DNA from: Streptomyces sp. NRRL S-340
GTDB taxonomy: Bacteria; Actinomycetota; Actinomycetes; Streptomycetales; Streptomycetaceae
DNA length: 28,672 nt
Assembly: GCF_000720185.1 (NCBI RefSeq)
Contig: NZ_JOIY01000070.1
Coordinates: forward strand, 1 to 28,672
Reading direction: 5' to 3'
Below the pieces are notes generated by a model, which was not told the origin of the DNA, searched no databases, and saw nothing but the letters and a program-made list of their open reading frames with translations. The position numbers and the translations under genes were made by a program. Of the stretch, positions 7,376 to 15,769 are shown one piece after another. Numbering within the stretch: the first letter of the stretch is position 1; the number at the start of each line of letters is the position of its first letter.

Positions 7376-7421
7376 GGCTGCACTGTAGTCACTAAAAATT
7401 TCTAGCCGCTATAGTTTTTTC
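7376..7421. promoter_or_regulatory. Shared divergent promoter/operator, probably leaderless both ways
   Basis: This 46-base gap is strikingly A+T-rich for the window. Towards the TetR gene TATAGT (7410-7415) ends seven bases before the ATG at 7422; towards the monooxygenase TACAGT is placed the same way before the ATG at 7375. Both fit -10 hexamers whose transcripts would begin at or beside the start codon, and neither gene has a Shine-Dalgarno sequence. An imperfect inverted repeat (ACTAAAAATTTCTAG against CTATAGTTTTTTCAT) is centred between them and is a good candidate operator for the adjacent TetR protein. Confidence 0.65.
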
Positions 7422-8072
7422 ATGGATGGACAGCGGACCGCGGAACCCTCCCTGAGGGAGCGGAAGAAACGCGAGACCCGGCAGCGGATCTCGGACGTGG
7501 CGACCGGGCTCTTCCTGGAGCGCGGCTTCGACGAGGTGACCGTCACGGACATCGCCCGCGCCGCGGACGTCTCCCCGATGACGGTCTTCAACTACTTCCC
7601 GCGCAAGGAGGACCTGTTCCTCGACCGCATCCCTCAGGCGGTCGACCTGTTCACGGGGGCCGTGCGCGGACGCGCGCCGGACGAACACCCGCTCGCCGCG
7701 CTCCGCCGCCTGGCCCTCGGCCTCCTCGACGAGGGGCACCCGCTGTCCGGCGCACGCGACCGCTTCGTCCCGTTCCTGCGGGTCGCCGCCGCCTCCCCGG
7801 CGCTGCGCGCCCGCGCCCGCGAGGCGGCGGAGGAACTGGAGGCCGCCCTGGCCGAGGCCCTCGCCGAGACCGCGCCGGACCTGTCCGAGCCCCGGCTCCT
7901 CGCCGCCCTGACCGTCGCCGCGTACCGCACGGTCTGCGTCACCTTCGCAGGCCGCCTGCTGGCGGGCGAACCGGCCGGCGCCCTCGTCGGCGACCACCGC
8001 CGGCGCCTGACCGCCGCCTTCGACGCCCTGGACCGCGCTTTCCCCGCCTCAGGAGCCGCCCCCACCGCCTGA
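7422..8072 (+). CDS. TetR-family repressor, probably controls the monooxygenase
   Basis: The 216-residue product has an N-terminal TetR helix-turn-helix: RQRISDVATGLFLERGFDEV, then DIARAADVSPMTVFNYFPRK (about residues 20-63). The remainder is an alanine-rich helical ligand-binding domain with no recognisable binding residues. Members bind as dimers to palindromes in their own promoters and release DNA on binding a small molecule. The divergent monooxygenase 46 bases away is the obvious target, making this a likely substrate-inducible module. The ATG at 7422 is preferred although it lacks a ribosome binding site, because TATAGT sits at leaderless distance upstream. Confidence 0.88.
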   Translation: MDGQRTAEPSLRERKKRETRQRISDVATGLFLERGFDEVTVTDIARAADVSPMTVFNYFPRKEDLFLDRIPQAVDLFTGAVRGRAPDEHPLAALRRLALGLLDEGHPLSGARDRFVPFLRVAAASPALRARAREAAEELEAALAEALAETAPDLSEPRLLAALTVAAYRTVCVTFAGRLLAGEPAGALVGDHRRRLTAAFDALDRAFPASGAAPTA

Positions 8073-8527
8073 CGAGGTCACGCCCCGGCGACCGGCCCCC
8101 GTCGCGCCCGGTGTCTTGGGCGGCACGGCAGACGAGCCGGGCGGACGGCCGCGTGAAGTTCCCGTCAGGGAACCTCCCGAGGAACGTCCGGGCTCCACAG
8201 GGCAGGGGGGTGGCCAGGCCTTTGGAGCTGAGGTCGGTGTGGGTCAGCCCCAGGCCCGGGGCTGCGGCGTCGGAGACCGGTTGACGGCGGCAGTCGAGGG
8301 GTGGGCGGGGCAGAGGGGTGCTACGACTCTGCAGCTCGCGGTCCTACCGGGCGACGAGCCCGCTATCGTGCCGTACCAGCGCCACAGGCCCGCTCGCGGG
8401 ACTCCGCGGGGCCGCTGCCGCAGTTTGCGTGGCCGGCCGCGGTTGGGCGGAGCCCCCTCGCCTCCTGGAGCGGCCTACCGGGCGCCAGGTTGTTCAGCTC
8501 GGTGATCGCGGTCCCTGCGTGCGGTGC
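8073..8527. other. Gap between the TetR and methyltransferase genes
   Basis: Apart from the acetyltransferase remnant at 8236-8385, I see no supported gene here. The gap lies between two converging genes and contains G+C-rich complementary segments but no clean long hairpin. Confidence 0.4.
8236..8385 (+). pseudogene. GNAT acetyltransferase remnant
   Basis: The plus strand reads PQARGCGVGDRLTAAVEGWA, then RGATTLQLAVLPGDEPAI and PYQRH. This is motif A (the acetyl-CoA pyrophosphate loop, normally Q/R-x-x-G-x-G/A) and motif B of a GNAT N-acetyltransferase. Upstream there is no recognisable first half of the fold, and after PYQRH the expected closing segment is missing, so only about 50 residues of a roughly 160-residue domain survive. 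It is a fossil, not a working gene. Confidence 0.6.
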
Positions 8528-9244
8528 TCACGCTTCCCCGTCGTCGGTGTCCCGGTCGCTGTGGGCGAGACGCTCGCTGTGGTGGCCCGGCTGGTCGGCT
8601 CCGCAGGGCCGGAAGCGGGCGAGGTACGCCGGGCTCGGGTCGCGGCGCTCGGCCCGGTGGAGGCCGGCGGCGTCGGCGAGCCGGTGCAGCCGGCCGAAGG
8701 GGATCCAGTGCCGGTCGAAGAACTCGCCGATCACCAGCCGCCCGCCCGGTGCCAGCACCCGTGCCGCCTCGCGCAGTACCCGGTCCGGCTCGGGAATCTC
8801 GCCGAGCGCGGTCACGGCGTACACGGCGTCGAACGTCCCGTCGGCGTAGGGCAGTTCACGTGCGTCCGAGCGGGTGGGCCTGATCGTCGCCAGGCCGTCG
8901 CGCCCGGCACGGCACATCACGTGGTCGAGCATCTCCTGCTGGATGTCGAGCACATCGAGCCGTCCCTGCGGCCCGAGCTGCGGGGCGACGTGCAGCGACT
9001 GCAGGCCCGTCCCCGGACCGATCTCCAGGATCCGCTCCCCTGGCCGCGGTTGCAGTACGGCGTCCATCCGGTCGGCTGTCAGGAACGGCAACGGCACGTC
9101 GAGGAGGCCGCGTTGGGCGTATGGATAGGGCGCCGCGTCGCCCAGCCACCAGGCGGCGGCCAACACGGCGCCGACGCCGGCGGCGACCGCCCAGCGGGTC
9201 CGGGCCGGGATCGGGGCGACGGGGACGGTGGTGATGCGGTGCAT
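8528..9244 (-). CDS. Class I SAM-dependent methyltransferase with N-terminal membrane anchor
   Basis: The 238-residue product starts MHRITTVP, followed by one hydrophobic helix at about 18-35 (WAVAAGVGAVLAAAWWLG) that probably anchors it in the membrane. A Methyltransf_11-type domain follows with motif I ILEIGPGTG near 73-81, an acidic residue after the second strand (VLDIQ), and the motif IV region TFDAVYAVTALGEI. The substrate is unknown; an enzyme at the membrane with this layout could act on a lipid or quinone. The ATG at 9244 has GGAG about eight bases upstream. It follows a small membrane-protein gene by about 55 bases on the same strand, so the two are probably one operon, divergent from the two-component system. 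Confidence 0.85.
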   Translation of the reverse strand: MHRITTVPVAPIPARTRWAVAAGVGAVLAAAWWLGDAAPYPYAQRGLLDVPLPFLTADRMDAVLQPRPGERILEIGPGTGLQSLHVAPQLGPQGRLDVLDIQQEMLDHVMCRAGRDGLATIRPTRSDARELPYADGTFDAVYAVTALGEIPEPDRVLREAARVLAPGGRLVIGEFFDRHWIPFGRLHRLADAAGLHRAERRDPSPAYLARFRPCGADQPGHHSERLAHSDRDTDDGEA

Positions 9245-9298
9245 GGTGTTCTCCGGTGGATTTGACTTGGTCCGTGGCATGCGGCTGGGCGGTCGGCG

Positions 9299-9778
9299 TC
9301 AGGCGTGCCGGCTCAGCGCCCGCAGCGCCAGCCGGCCGCACAGCGCGGCGAGCGGCAGCTCGGCGCCGAGCGCCATGGCGACCGCGGTGGCGAAGTCGCC
9401 GCCCGGGGCCGCGGTCGTGGTGTCGAACCAGGCGTCCACCACGAGCAGCGTCGCGGTCGCGGCTGCTGCCAGGGCGTGCCGCCGGTCGCCGCGGGCGGCG
9501 AGGAGGCCGGTGGCGATCAGACCGAGCGCCTCCAGCGCGTCGAGCCCGACCCAGGCGACCGGCCAGTGCGCCGCGGTCGCGGTGCCCGGCAGGCCGGTGG
9601 CCAGCACGTACAGCCACGGCAGCAGGGCGAGCCCGCAGGCGACCAGCAGCCCTCCGGCCCGCCGCATGCCCCGCGCCGGGCGCGGCTCCTCCACCTCTTC
9701 GTGGAGCGGGATGACCTCGGCGCGGCCGAAGCCCTCGGCACCCGCCAATTCGTCATCACCCTGCACCAGTTGACGCAT
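9299..9778 (-). CDS. Small multi-pass membrane protein of unknown function
   Basis: The 159-residue product has an acidic, soluble N-terminal segment (to about residue 40, with PLHEEVEEP) followed by about four hydrophobic helices, among them GGLLVACGLALLPWLYVLAT, WVGLDALEALGLIATGLLAA and ALAAAATATLLVVDAW. A conserved-looking VDAWFD motif follows the third helix. I do not recognise a named family. The ATG at 9778 is chosen for the GGGGGAAG upstream. It is the first gene of a pair with the methyltransferase and is divergent from the sensor kinase 170 bases away, so a signalling or stress link is possible but not shown. Confidence 0.7.
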   Translation of the reverse strand: MRQLVQGDDELAGAEGFGRAEVIPLHEEVEEPRPARGMRRAGGLLVACGLALLPWLYVLATGLPGTATAAHWPVAWVGLDALEALGLIATGLLAARGDRRHALAAAATATLLVVDAWFDTTTAAPGGDFATAVAMALGAELPLAALCGRLALRALSRHA

Positions 9779-9949
9779 CGTCTTCCCCCGCTCCCCGCCG
9801 GCTCTCCCCTTCACGTGCTCCACCCTCCGCCGCACACCAGGGCGCCGTCAGTCACGCAGGGTTCCGACCCGGGGTGGAGAAAACTGCACCCCCGAACCGG
9901 GCGGGAGCGTCATGGCGCGGGGCTGGCCTGCGGCTTTACGGTTTGACGC

Positions 9950-11230
9950 ATGCAACTCACGACGTGGCTGCAACTGGTACCGGGCCGGCCGTTCCGCAGG
10001 GCGGGACACCGGACCGCGCTCATCGCGGCCGGCCTGCCGCTCCACCTCGCCGTGGTGCCACTGTGGCTCTGGCTGCTCGGCACGATGGCGGCGCTGGTGC
10101 GCGCGCCCGGCGCGGTGGCCGTGACTCCGCTGCCCGTGCTGCTCACGCTCGTGGTGACACCCCTGCTGACCGCCGGGCAGCGGCGGCGCTACCGGGCGCT
10201 CGCCGGCAAGGACCTCCCGCGCCCCGCCGCACCCGGGCCCGGGCCCGGACGCAACTGGAAGCCGGCGGTGCGCCGGCTGACCACACGGGCCTTGTGGCGG
10301 CAGGTCTGCTACCACGCCGTGGCGGGTCCGCTGTTCGCCGTCCTGGACCTCGCCGTCCTCGCGGTCTGGGCCACCGCTCTCGTGGCCGCCTCCATCTACG
10401 TGTGGATCTGGGCACTGCCCCCGCAGTGGCGGCTCACCGGCGTCGGGTACACCACGCAGGCCGCGTACATCACCGCCGGCGGCCTCGCCCTGCTGTTCCT
10501 CGGGCCCCGGCTGACCGGCGCTCTGGTGCGGCTGGACACCCGGGCGGCCGAGGTCCTGCTCGGCCCCAGCCGCACGGACAAGCTGGCCCGCCGGGTAGCC
10601 GACCTCGCCGAGAGCCGGGCCGGCGTGCTCGACGCCGCCGACGCCGAGCGGCGGCGGATCGAACGCGACCTGCACGACGGCGCACAGCAGCGCCTCGTCT
10701 CACTCGCCGTCAACCTGGGCCTGGCCAGGTCCACCCTCGGCGACCTGCCGGAGGACGCCCGCAAGGTGATCGACGAGGCGCACCGCGAGGCGAAGGAGGC
10801 GATCGCCGAGCTGAACAACCTGGTGCGCGGCCTGCATCCGGCCGTCCTCGAGGACCGCGGCCTCGACGCCGCGCTGTCCGGGGTCGCCGCCCGCCTCCCG
10901 ATCCCGGTGCGCGTGGCGGTGGACCTGCCGCAGCGCCCCTCACCCACGGTCGAGGCCGTCGCGTACTTCGTGGTATCCGAAGCCCTGACGAACGTGGTCA
11001 AACACGCCCAGGCGACGCGGGCGGACGTGACCGTGGAGCGGATCGGGGAGACACTGCTAGTGGTCGTCGCGGACGACGGCGCGGGCGGCGCGGATCTCGC
11101 GGCGGCCGGTGGTGGCACCGGGCTCGCCGGGCTCGCCAAGCGCGTCGCGTCCGTCGACGGCACGTTCTCCTGCCGCAGCCCCGCCGGGGGCCCGACCGTC
11201 ATCACCGTGGAGCTGCCGTGCGCGCCGTGA
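9950..11230 (+). CDS. Two-component sensor histidine kinase, HisKA_3/NarL type
   Basis: The 426-residue protein has hydrophobic segments at about 22-48, 55-75, 124-156 and 171-190, so it is membrane-bound with little extracytoplasmic sequence. The dimerisation/phosphoacceptor helix RRRIERDLHDGAQQRLVSLA places the phosphorylated histidine at about 242. The ATPase domain shows an N box (EALTNVVKHA, about 344-353), a DDGAGG loop (375-380) and GTGLAGL (389-395). It should autophosphorylate and pass phosphate to the response regulator encoded immediately downstream, whose start overlaps its last codons. The ATG at 9950 lacks a clear ribosome binding site; TACGGT (9937-9942) ends seven bases before it, so a leaderless transcript is possible. 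The signal sensed is unknown. Confidence 0.9.
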   Translation: MQLTTWLQLVPGRPFRRAGHRTALIAAGLPLHLAVVPLWLWLLGTMAALVRAPGAVAVTPLPVLLTLVVTPLLTAGQRRRYRALAGKDLPRPAAPGPGPGRNWKPAVRRLTTRALWRQVCYHAVAGPLFAVLDLAVLAVWATALVAASIYVWIWALPPQWRLTGVGYTTQAAYITAGGLALLFLGPRLTGALVRLDTRAAEVLLGPSRTDKLARRVADLAESRAGVLDAADAERRRIERDLHDGAQQRLVSLAVNLGLARSTLGDLPEDARKVIDEAHREAKEAIAELNNLVRGLHPAVLEDRGLDAALSGVAARLPIPVRVAVDLPQRPSPTVEAVAYFVVSEALTNVVKHAQATRADVTVERIGETLLVVVADDGAGGADLAAAGGGTGLAGLAKRVASVDGTFSCRSPAGGPTVITVELPCAP

Positions 11231-11868
11231 TCGCCGAGGATTCCCTCTTGCTGCGCGTCGGCGTGGTCAAGGTGCTGGAGGCGGCCGGCTTCCAGATGTG
11301 CGCGCAAGTCGCCGACGCCGAAAGGCTGCTGGCAGCCGTCGAGGAGCACCGGCCCGACATCGCCGTGGTCGACGTGCGCATGCCGCCCGGCTTCACCGAC
11401 GAGGGAGTGCGCGCCGCGCTGGTGATACGCCGCCAGTACCCGCGTACCGCCGTGCTCCTGCTGTCGCAGTACGTGGAGGAGCGGTACGCCGCCGATCTGC
11501 TCGCCGCCAACACCTCGGGCGTCGGCTATCTGCTCAAGCAACGGGTCGCCGACGTCGAGGAGTTCGCCGAGGCGGTACGCCGGGTGGCGGCCGGCGGCAC
11601 CGCGCTCGACCCGCAGGTCGTCGCGCAGCTGCTGGTGCGCCGGCACAGCGATCCGCTCGACCGGCTGACACCGCGCGAGCGGGAGGTGCTGGAGCTGATG
11701 GCGGGCGGCCGGTCCAACTCCGGCATCGCCGCCGAGCTGGTCGTGAGCGAGAGCGCGGTCGCCAAGCACATCAACAGCATCTTCACCAAGCTCGATCTGC
11801 CCAAGGCCGACGCCGACCACCGCCGCGTCCTGGCGGTGCTGCGATTCCTGGGCGTTGCGACCGCATAG
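11218..11868 (+). CDS. LuxR/NarL-family response regulator
   Basis: The 216-residue protein starts at a GTG that overlaps the kinase gene by 13 bases, with TGGAG just upstream; the frame is open further up only as a shadow of the kinase gene. The receiver domain shows the acidic pair ED (7-8), the phosphoacceptor aspartate at about 52 (AVVDVRMPP) and the conserved lysine at about 107 (YLLKQR). The LuxR-type helix-turn-helix follows at about 148-205 (LTPREREVLELMAGG, ESAVAKHINSIFTKL). It is the cognate partner of the adjacent kinase and presumably a DNA-binding activator. Likely targets include the divergent membrane protein/methyltransferase pair, but no binding site can be named. Confidence 0.92.
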   Translation: MRAVIAEDSLLLRVGVVKVLEAAGFQMCAQVADAERLLAAVEEHRPDIAVVDVRMPPGFTDEGVRAALVIRRQYPRTAVLLLSQYVEERYAADLLAANTSGVGYLLKQRVADVEEFAEAVRRVAAGGTALDPQVVAQLLVRRHSDPLDRLTPREREVLELMAGGRSNSGIAAELVVSESAVAKHINSIFTKLDLPKADADHRRVLAVLRFLGVATA

Positions 11869-12315
11869 TGCGCGATCACGCCCGTGCACCAGACCCGATG
11901 GCGTGTTCCGACACGAACGTGGGATCAGGCGACGGTCCCGTCGCGCAGCTGGCGGGCGATCCGGGCGACGCCGAGCGCTCCGGAGACGGCGTCCCGTACG
12001 AGCGCGACAGCCGGCTTGGGCGGGTGGCCGAGTCCGCGCGCGTTGAGGATCACGTAGGCCTCGGCCGCATGCCAGGCGAAGGCCTCGTTGGAGTGCTCGC
12101 TCGTGTTCGCCGGACGCCCTAATACCGGTGCTCTTACATTCTTGGACTGCCTTCCACCGAGGTAGCGGGGACCGATCCGAAGCTGTGCGAGTCGGCGCTT
12201 CGTGTCCGGGCGCCGGCCGGCCGCCGGGCATCGAGCCTCGGCAGTGCGCCGAATGAACGCCTCCGCCATGGCACGCCTTGGGTGGAAGCGCGGCAGGCGC
12301 GTCGGGGGCTGGTGA
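11869..12315. other. Gap between the response regulator and the GAF-ANTAR gene
   Basis: Only a doubtful minus-strand frame at 11925-12269 lies here. The middle (about 12110-12145) is locally A+T-richer, as in a promoter or a degraded region. Confidence 0.35.
11925..12269 (-). CDS. Doubtful small hypothetical protein or gene remnant
   Basis: The 114-residue frame is basic and unremarkable in its first half, but the second half (EAFAWHAAEAYVILNARGLG, then PAVALVRDAVSGALGVARI) looks like genuine helical protein sequence. It vaguely recalls the C-terminal helices of nucleotidyltransferase-type proteins, but I cannot assign a family. The ATG at 12269 has only a weak AAGGCG upstream. The best reading is a 3' fragment of a lost gene, with the first half accidental. 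Confidence 0.25.
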   Translation of the reverse strand: MAEAFIRRTAEARCPAAGRRPDTKRRLAQLRIGPRYLGGRQSKNVRAPVLGRPANTSEHSNEAFAWHAAEAYVILNARGLGHPPKPAVALVRDAVSGALGVARIARQLRDGTVA

Positions 12316-13008
12316 TCAGGCGGGGGCGGTGCGTTGGGTCGTGACCCGCTGGGCGACGTCGCGCAGTTTGACGTTGTGGTGCTGGGAGACGCGGCGCAGC
12401 ACGTTGAAGGCGTCGTTTTCGCTCATCTGGTGGCGTTCCATGAGGATGCCCATGGCCTGGCCGATGGCGTGCCGGCTCTCCATGGCGTGCTCGAGCTGGT
12501 CGATGGTGCGGGCGTCGGCCAGGGCGACGGCGGCGTGGGAGGCCAGCAGCCAGCCGGCGGTTCCGATGTCCTTGCTGAACGCTCCCGGCCGGCGGGCGTA
12601 CAGGTTCAGTGCGCCGAAGTCCTCGTCGTCGGTGTAGAGCAGTACGCCGGTCATGCTGCCGATGCCGAGCTTGCGGGCCTGGGCCGCGAAGCGCTCCCAG
12701 GCGGGCTGGGGCTGGGTCAGGTCCGCGATCCGGTACACGCGCTCGCTGTCCTTGCGGCGGGCAAGATCGAAGCAGGGCCCCTCGTCCAGCTCATCCTGGA
12801 GGCGGTCGGACTCCTGGGCGATGTCGCCGCAGGCGGCCAGGGTCACTGCGCGGCCCTTGCGCACCGCGAGGATCCCGGCTTCATCACAGCCCTCGATCAG
12901 CTTCACCGCCGACGCCGCGATCTCCTCCAGCGTTGCCTGGACCGAGCCCTGGGCCAGCAGATCCCGCGCCAGCCGGGCCATCTGCTCGGCGTACTCACGC
13001 CATTCCAC
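12316..13008 (-). CDS. GAF-ANTAR domain regulator
   Basis: The 230-residue product has an N-terminal GAF domain (about 20-165, with KLIEGCDEAGILAVRKGRAV and DLTQPQPAWERFAAQARKLG) and a C-terminal ANTAR domain (about 170-225, with EHAMESRHAIGQAMGILMER and VLRRVSQHHN). ANTAR domains bind paired RNA hairpins to cause transcription antitermination, and the GAF domain presumably senses a ligand or redox state. The GTG at 13008 gives the family's usual N-terminus (VEWREYAEQMARLARDLLAQ); a GTG at 13044 would add 12 unusual residues. It is close to a SpoIIE-type phosphatase gene, a common association in Streptomyces stress-response regions. Confidence 0.85.
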   Translation of the reverse strand: MEWREYAEQMARLARDLLAQGSVQATLEEIAASAVKLIEGCDEAGILAVRKGRAVTLAACGDIAQESDRLQDELDEGPCFDLARRKDSERVYRIADLTQPQPAWERFAAQARKLGIGSMTGVLLYTDDEDFGALNLYARRPGAFSKDIGTAGWLLASHAAVALADARTIDQLEHAMESRHAIGQAMGILMERHQMSENDAFNVLRRVSQHHNVKLRDVAQRVTTQRTAPA

Positions 13009-13472
13009 CCGCCACCACCCGCCTCGGCCACAGTTTCGGGCCACAGTACCGCCCGCTGGTGTTCCGGTGATCTGCTGTTACTACGAGCGGTGCACAAGTT
13101 CGCCGTGCCAGGGAACACCCTGGATCCGGAAGATCCTTTCGAGATGGGCGCCCCCGGCTGATCGGGGCGTCTGCCCAGATGTGCCTCTCGGCACCGCGGT
13201 CGGGCAGGTGGCGGTCCGGCGGCTCTCCCGGCTGTTTTTCCGAACCAGGAGAGCCTGGCAAGGACAGGCGCCCGGGCATCTGACTTTGCCTGCACTCGAC
13301 GTTAGGTCCCCGTTGGGATCTGGTCGAGCAGGGACGTCAAAACTCAACCCGCGGTGCACACGTCTTTCACGTCCGCGGGTCTGTCCGCGGCTCGAATCGG
13401 GTCGCCGAGGTCACAGCCGGTTGGCGGACCCGGCCGCTGGGCCAAGCCCTCCTGCATGGGCGAGTGTGGGTA
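13009..13472. other. Non-coding gap, no supported gene
   Basis: I see no family resemblance in any frame. It contains CCGCGG-gtctgt-CCGCGG near 13374-13391, a short hairpin-capable element, and probably the promoter of the GAF-ANTAR gene near its left end. Confidence 0.4.
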
Positions 13473-13690
13473 TCAGCCGGCGAGGTCGGCCTCGCCGAAC
13501 GGGACGGCGTAGCCGGAGGGGAGCCGGCTGATGATCTGATTCAGCTCGCCGCCGCTGACGGTGTCCGCAACAGTGGTCAGGACTGCGCCGGCGTCCCACT
13601 CGGCGGTACGCGGCCGTGCCCTACGGCTTCGTCCTGGTCGGTGTACTCCCCGCGCTCGCGTACACGGGCGGGGAACTCGTTGTACCTCAT
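13473..13690 (-). pseudogene. DUF2267 protein gene with a frameshift
   Basis: From an ATG at 13690, preceded by a perfect GGAGGT six bases upstream, the sequence reads MRYNEFPARVRERGEYTDQD, the typical start of a DUF2267 protein. It then loses frame before 13600. The second half of the domain (AVLTTVADTVSGGELNQIIS and RLPSGYAVPFGEADLAG) is in another frame that ends at 13473. The span is 218 bases, not a multiple of three, so one shift is enough to explain it. DUF2267 proteins are small, of unknown function, and frequent in actinomycete stress loci. Either the gene is inactive or the shift is a sequencing error. Confidence 0.7.
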
Positions 13691-13919
13691 GGTTCACCTC
13701 CGTCGTGCGTGCATCCCGCGGCACCGGACCTTGTGATGCCTTCACCGGCCCAGTACCCAGGAGACCGGCGCATGTGCAGTGATGCCGGCCGCTGCCCAGG
13801 GACAGCGGTCGGCATGTCCGTAAAGAGGGGTAGTCGGGAAAAGAACGCGGTCACGACACCGCGCAGCGTGCAGGTGCGCAGCGGGCGGCATGACTGACGA
13901 TCATGAAGGAGGCGTACGG

Positions 13920-15650
13920 GTGGCGGAGCCGGAGCAGACCACGAGCATGGATCAGCAGTCCCGCAGGGCGGCTGACAGCGCTCTGGCCGGGGCGTTGGCC
14001 GCCATCGGCGCGGGGGCGTATGTGGTGGATGAAAAGGGATGCGTCATCGCCGTCAACGCCCGAGCCGAGCACTTGCTGGCCCGGCCCGCTGAGGATCTTG
14101 TCGGCCGTGACGCACACGATCTGCTGCACCGGGATGCCACCGGCCAGCCGATCCCGACGAGCCGATGCAGCATGCGGCAGGCCTTCCACGCGGGGCGTAC
14201 GGCCCAGGCCGAAGGGGAGCGGTTCGCGCGCGGTGACGGCACCTTGCTGCCTGTCTCATGGGTGATCACTCCCTATGACATCGGTGGCCGGGAGGCCGCT
14301 ACGCTCGTTGTCTTCCACCGCGACCGGCAAGCGCAGGAGGCAGGCCCGCGGCAGGAGCCAGCGGCCGGGCCGCTGACCGAACTTGAGCGGCTGGCCCTGC
14401 TGGCGCAGACCACCACACAGCTGACCTCCACCCTGGATACCAACGAGGCGCTGCGTCGGCTCGTGGCACTGCTCGTGCCCCGGCTGGCGGACTGGGTGGT
14501 CATCGACCTGATCACGGAGCGTGACGAGGTGTGGCGTACCGACGTGGTCCACGCCGACGGCGAGACCCTGGTGCGCCACGACGAGCTTCAGGGGCCGATG
14601 CCCCCGGTGCCGGAAGAGTCCCCGATGCCGCTGTCCAGAGCTCTGCGCGGGGTTGCTTCCGCCCTTGCCGGTGCCAAGACCTACCAGCGGGCACCCGATT
14701 GCGGCATAACCGCCGAGCAGCGCCGCCTGTTCGAGGCGACCGGCATCCACTCCGCAGCTATCGTCCCCATCCGCAGCACCCGGGAGGTCCTGGGTGCCCT
14801 GACCCTGGGCCGCGCCGACACCGTGGGCGACTTCACCACCGCGGACCTGCCACTGATCGAGGACATCGCACGCCGGGCCGCGGTCGCCCTGGACAATGCG
14901 CGCCTCTACCAGCGTCAGCGCAAGGTCGCCGAGACCATGCAGAACCACCTGCTGCCCCAGCTGCCGCACGTACCCGGGCTGGAAATGCTTGCCCGCTACC
15001 TTCCCGCACCCGACGCATCACAGGTCGGCGGCGACTGGTACGACGTTTTCCGCCTGTCCGACGATGCCACCGCCCTGACCGTCGGAGACGTCGTCGGCCA
15101 TGATCTGGAGGCTGCGGCCGGCATGGCACAGATACGCAACGTGCTCCGTGCCTACGCCTGGTACCAGCAAGAACCCCCGAGCCGCATCGTCGAGCGGCTC
15201 GACGAGGCGATCACGCACATCACCGATGTGCCCATGGCCACCATGATCTTCGCTCGCCTCGAACAGGCGGACAACGGGCACTGGAAACTGTCCTGGACCA
15301 ACGCCGGCCACCCGCCACCCCTGCTCGTCAGCCGTGACGGCCTCACTCGATACCTCAGCGACGGCCACGGCATCCTCCTGGGCACCGAGGCCCACAATTC
15401 CCGCACCGACGCCACCGCCGTGCTGCCGCCCGGATCCACCCTCCTGCTGTACACCGACGGTCTCATCGAAGCAGCCGGACACTCCCTGGACGAGGGCCTG
15501 AGCCGGCTGCGTCAGCACGCGGCCGCTCTCGCTCACCGCTCCCTGACCTCCTTCACCGACCAGCTCCTGCGCCGGGTCCGCCCGGCCGACAACGACGATG
15601 ACGTCGCCCTCCTCGCTCTGCGGACCCCAAGGGAAACACACGCCAGATAG
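13920..15650 (+). CDS. PAS-GAF-SpoIIE (PP2C) serine phosphatase
   Basis: The 576-residue protein carries a PAS domain (about 20-130, with GAYVVDEKGCVIAVNARAEH), a GAF domain (about 155-325, with LTSTLDTNEALRRLVALLVP and ALTLGRADTVGDF) and a SpoIIE/PP2C phosphatase domain (about 340-572). The metal-binding motifs VGGDWYDVF, VGDVVGHD, LLYTDGLIE and DNDDDVALL are all present, so it should be an active Mn/Mg-dependent phosphatase. Such enzymes dephosphorylate anti-anti-sigma proteins and so release stress sigma factors. The RsbW-like ATPase at 911 could belong to the same network, but a STAS partner is not in the window. The GTG at 13920 is chosen because AAGGAGG lies seven bases upstream; an ATG at 13890 is in frame but has no such site. 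Confidence 0.92.
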   Translation: MAEPEQTTSMDQQSRRAADSALAGALAAIGAGAYVVDEKGCVIAVNARAEHLLARPAEDLVGRDAHDLLHRDATGQPIPTSRCSMRQAFHAGRTAQAEGERFARGDGTLLPVSWVITPYDIGGREAATLVVFHRDRQAQEAGPRQEPAAGPLTELERLALLAQTTTQLTSTLDTNEALRRLVALLVPRLADWVVIDLITERDEVWRTDVVHADGETLVRHDELQGPMPPVPEESPMPLSRALRGVASALAGAKTYQRAPDCGITAEQRRLFEATGIHSAAIVPIRSTREVLGALTLGRADTVGDFTTADLPLIEDIARRAAVALDNARLYQRQRKVAETMQNHLLPQLPHVPGLEMLARYLPAPDASQVGGDWYDVFRLSDDATALTVGDVVGHDLEAAAGMAQIRNVLRAYAWYQQEPPSRIVERLDEAITHITDVPMATMIFARLEQADNGHWKLSWTNAGHPPPLLVSRDGLTRYLSDGHGILLGTEAHNSRTDATAVLPPGSTLLLYTDGLIEAAGHSLDEGLSRLRQHAAALAHRSLTSFTDQLLRRVRPADNDDDVALLALRTPRETHAR

Positions 15651-15769
15651 GCGGCCAGCGGTCCGGACACGGCGGCACGGCAAAGCCGCAGAACGCGGGT
15701 CGGCTGCCAGGCTGAGGACATCCCAACCCGCAGGGAGCTCCGCCGCGTCCATCGCATTCCGCATCAGCT

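Noticed and set aside
9874..11217. Long arginine/proline-rich frame upstream of the response regulator
   Set aside because: It is a shadow of the kinase gene in another frame; the regulator starts at the GTG at 11218.
10396..12231. 611-codon minus-strand frame across the two-component genes
   Set aside because: Antisense of the kinase and response regulator; composition is typical of high-G+C shadows and no domain is visible.
13340..13410. tRNA-like GGCTCGAATCGGG stretch
   Set aside because: No acceptor, D or anticodon arms can be folded around it.
13807..13833. SigB-like promoter before the SpoIIE phosphatase (GGGTAG at 13828)
   Set aside because: No GNNT element lies at the right spacing.
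15553..15769. C-terminal extension of the minus-strand transposase remnant
   Set aside because: This part is antisense to the SpoIIE phosphatase 3' end and has no transposase similarity.
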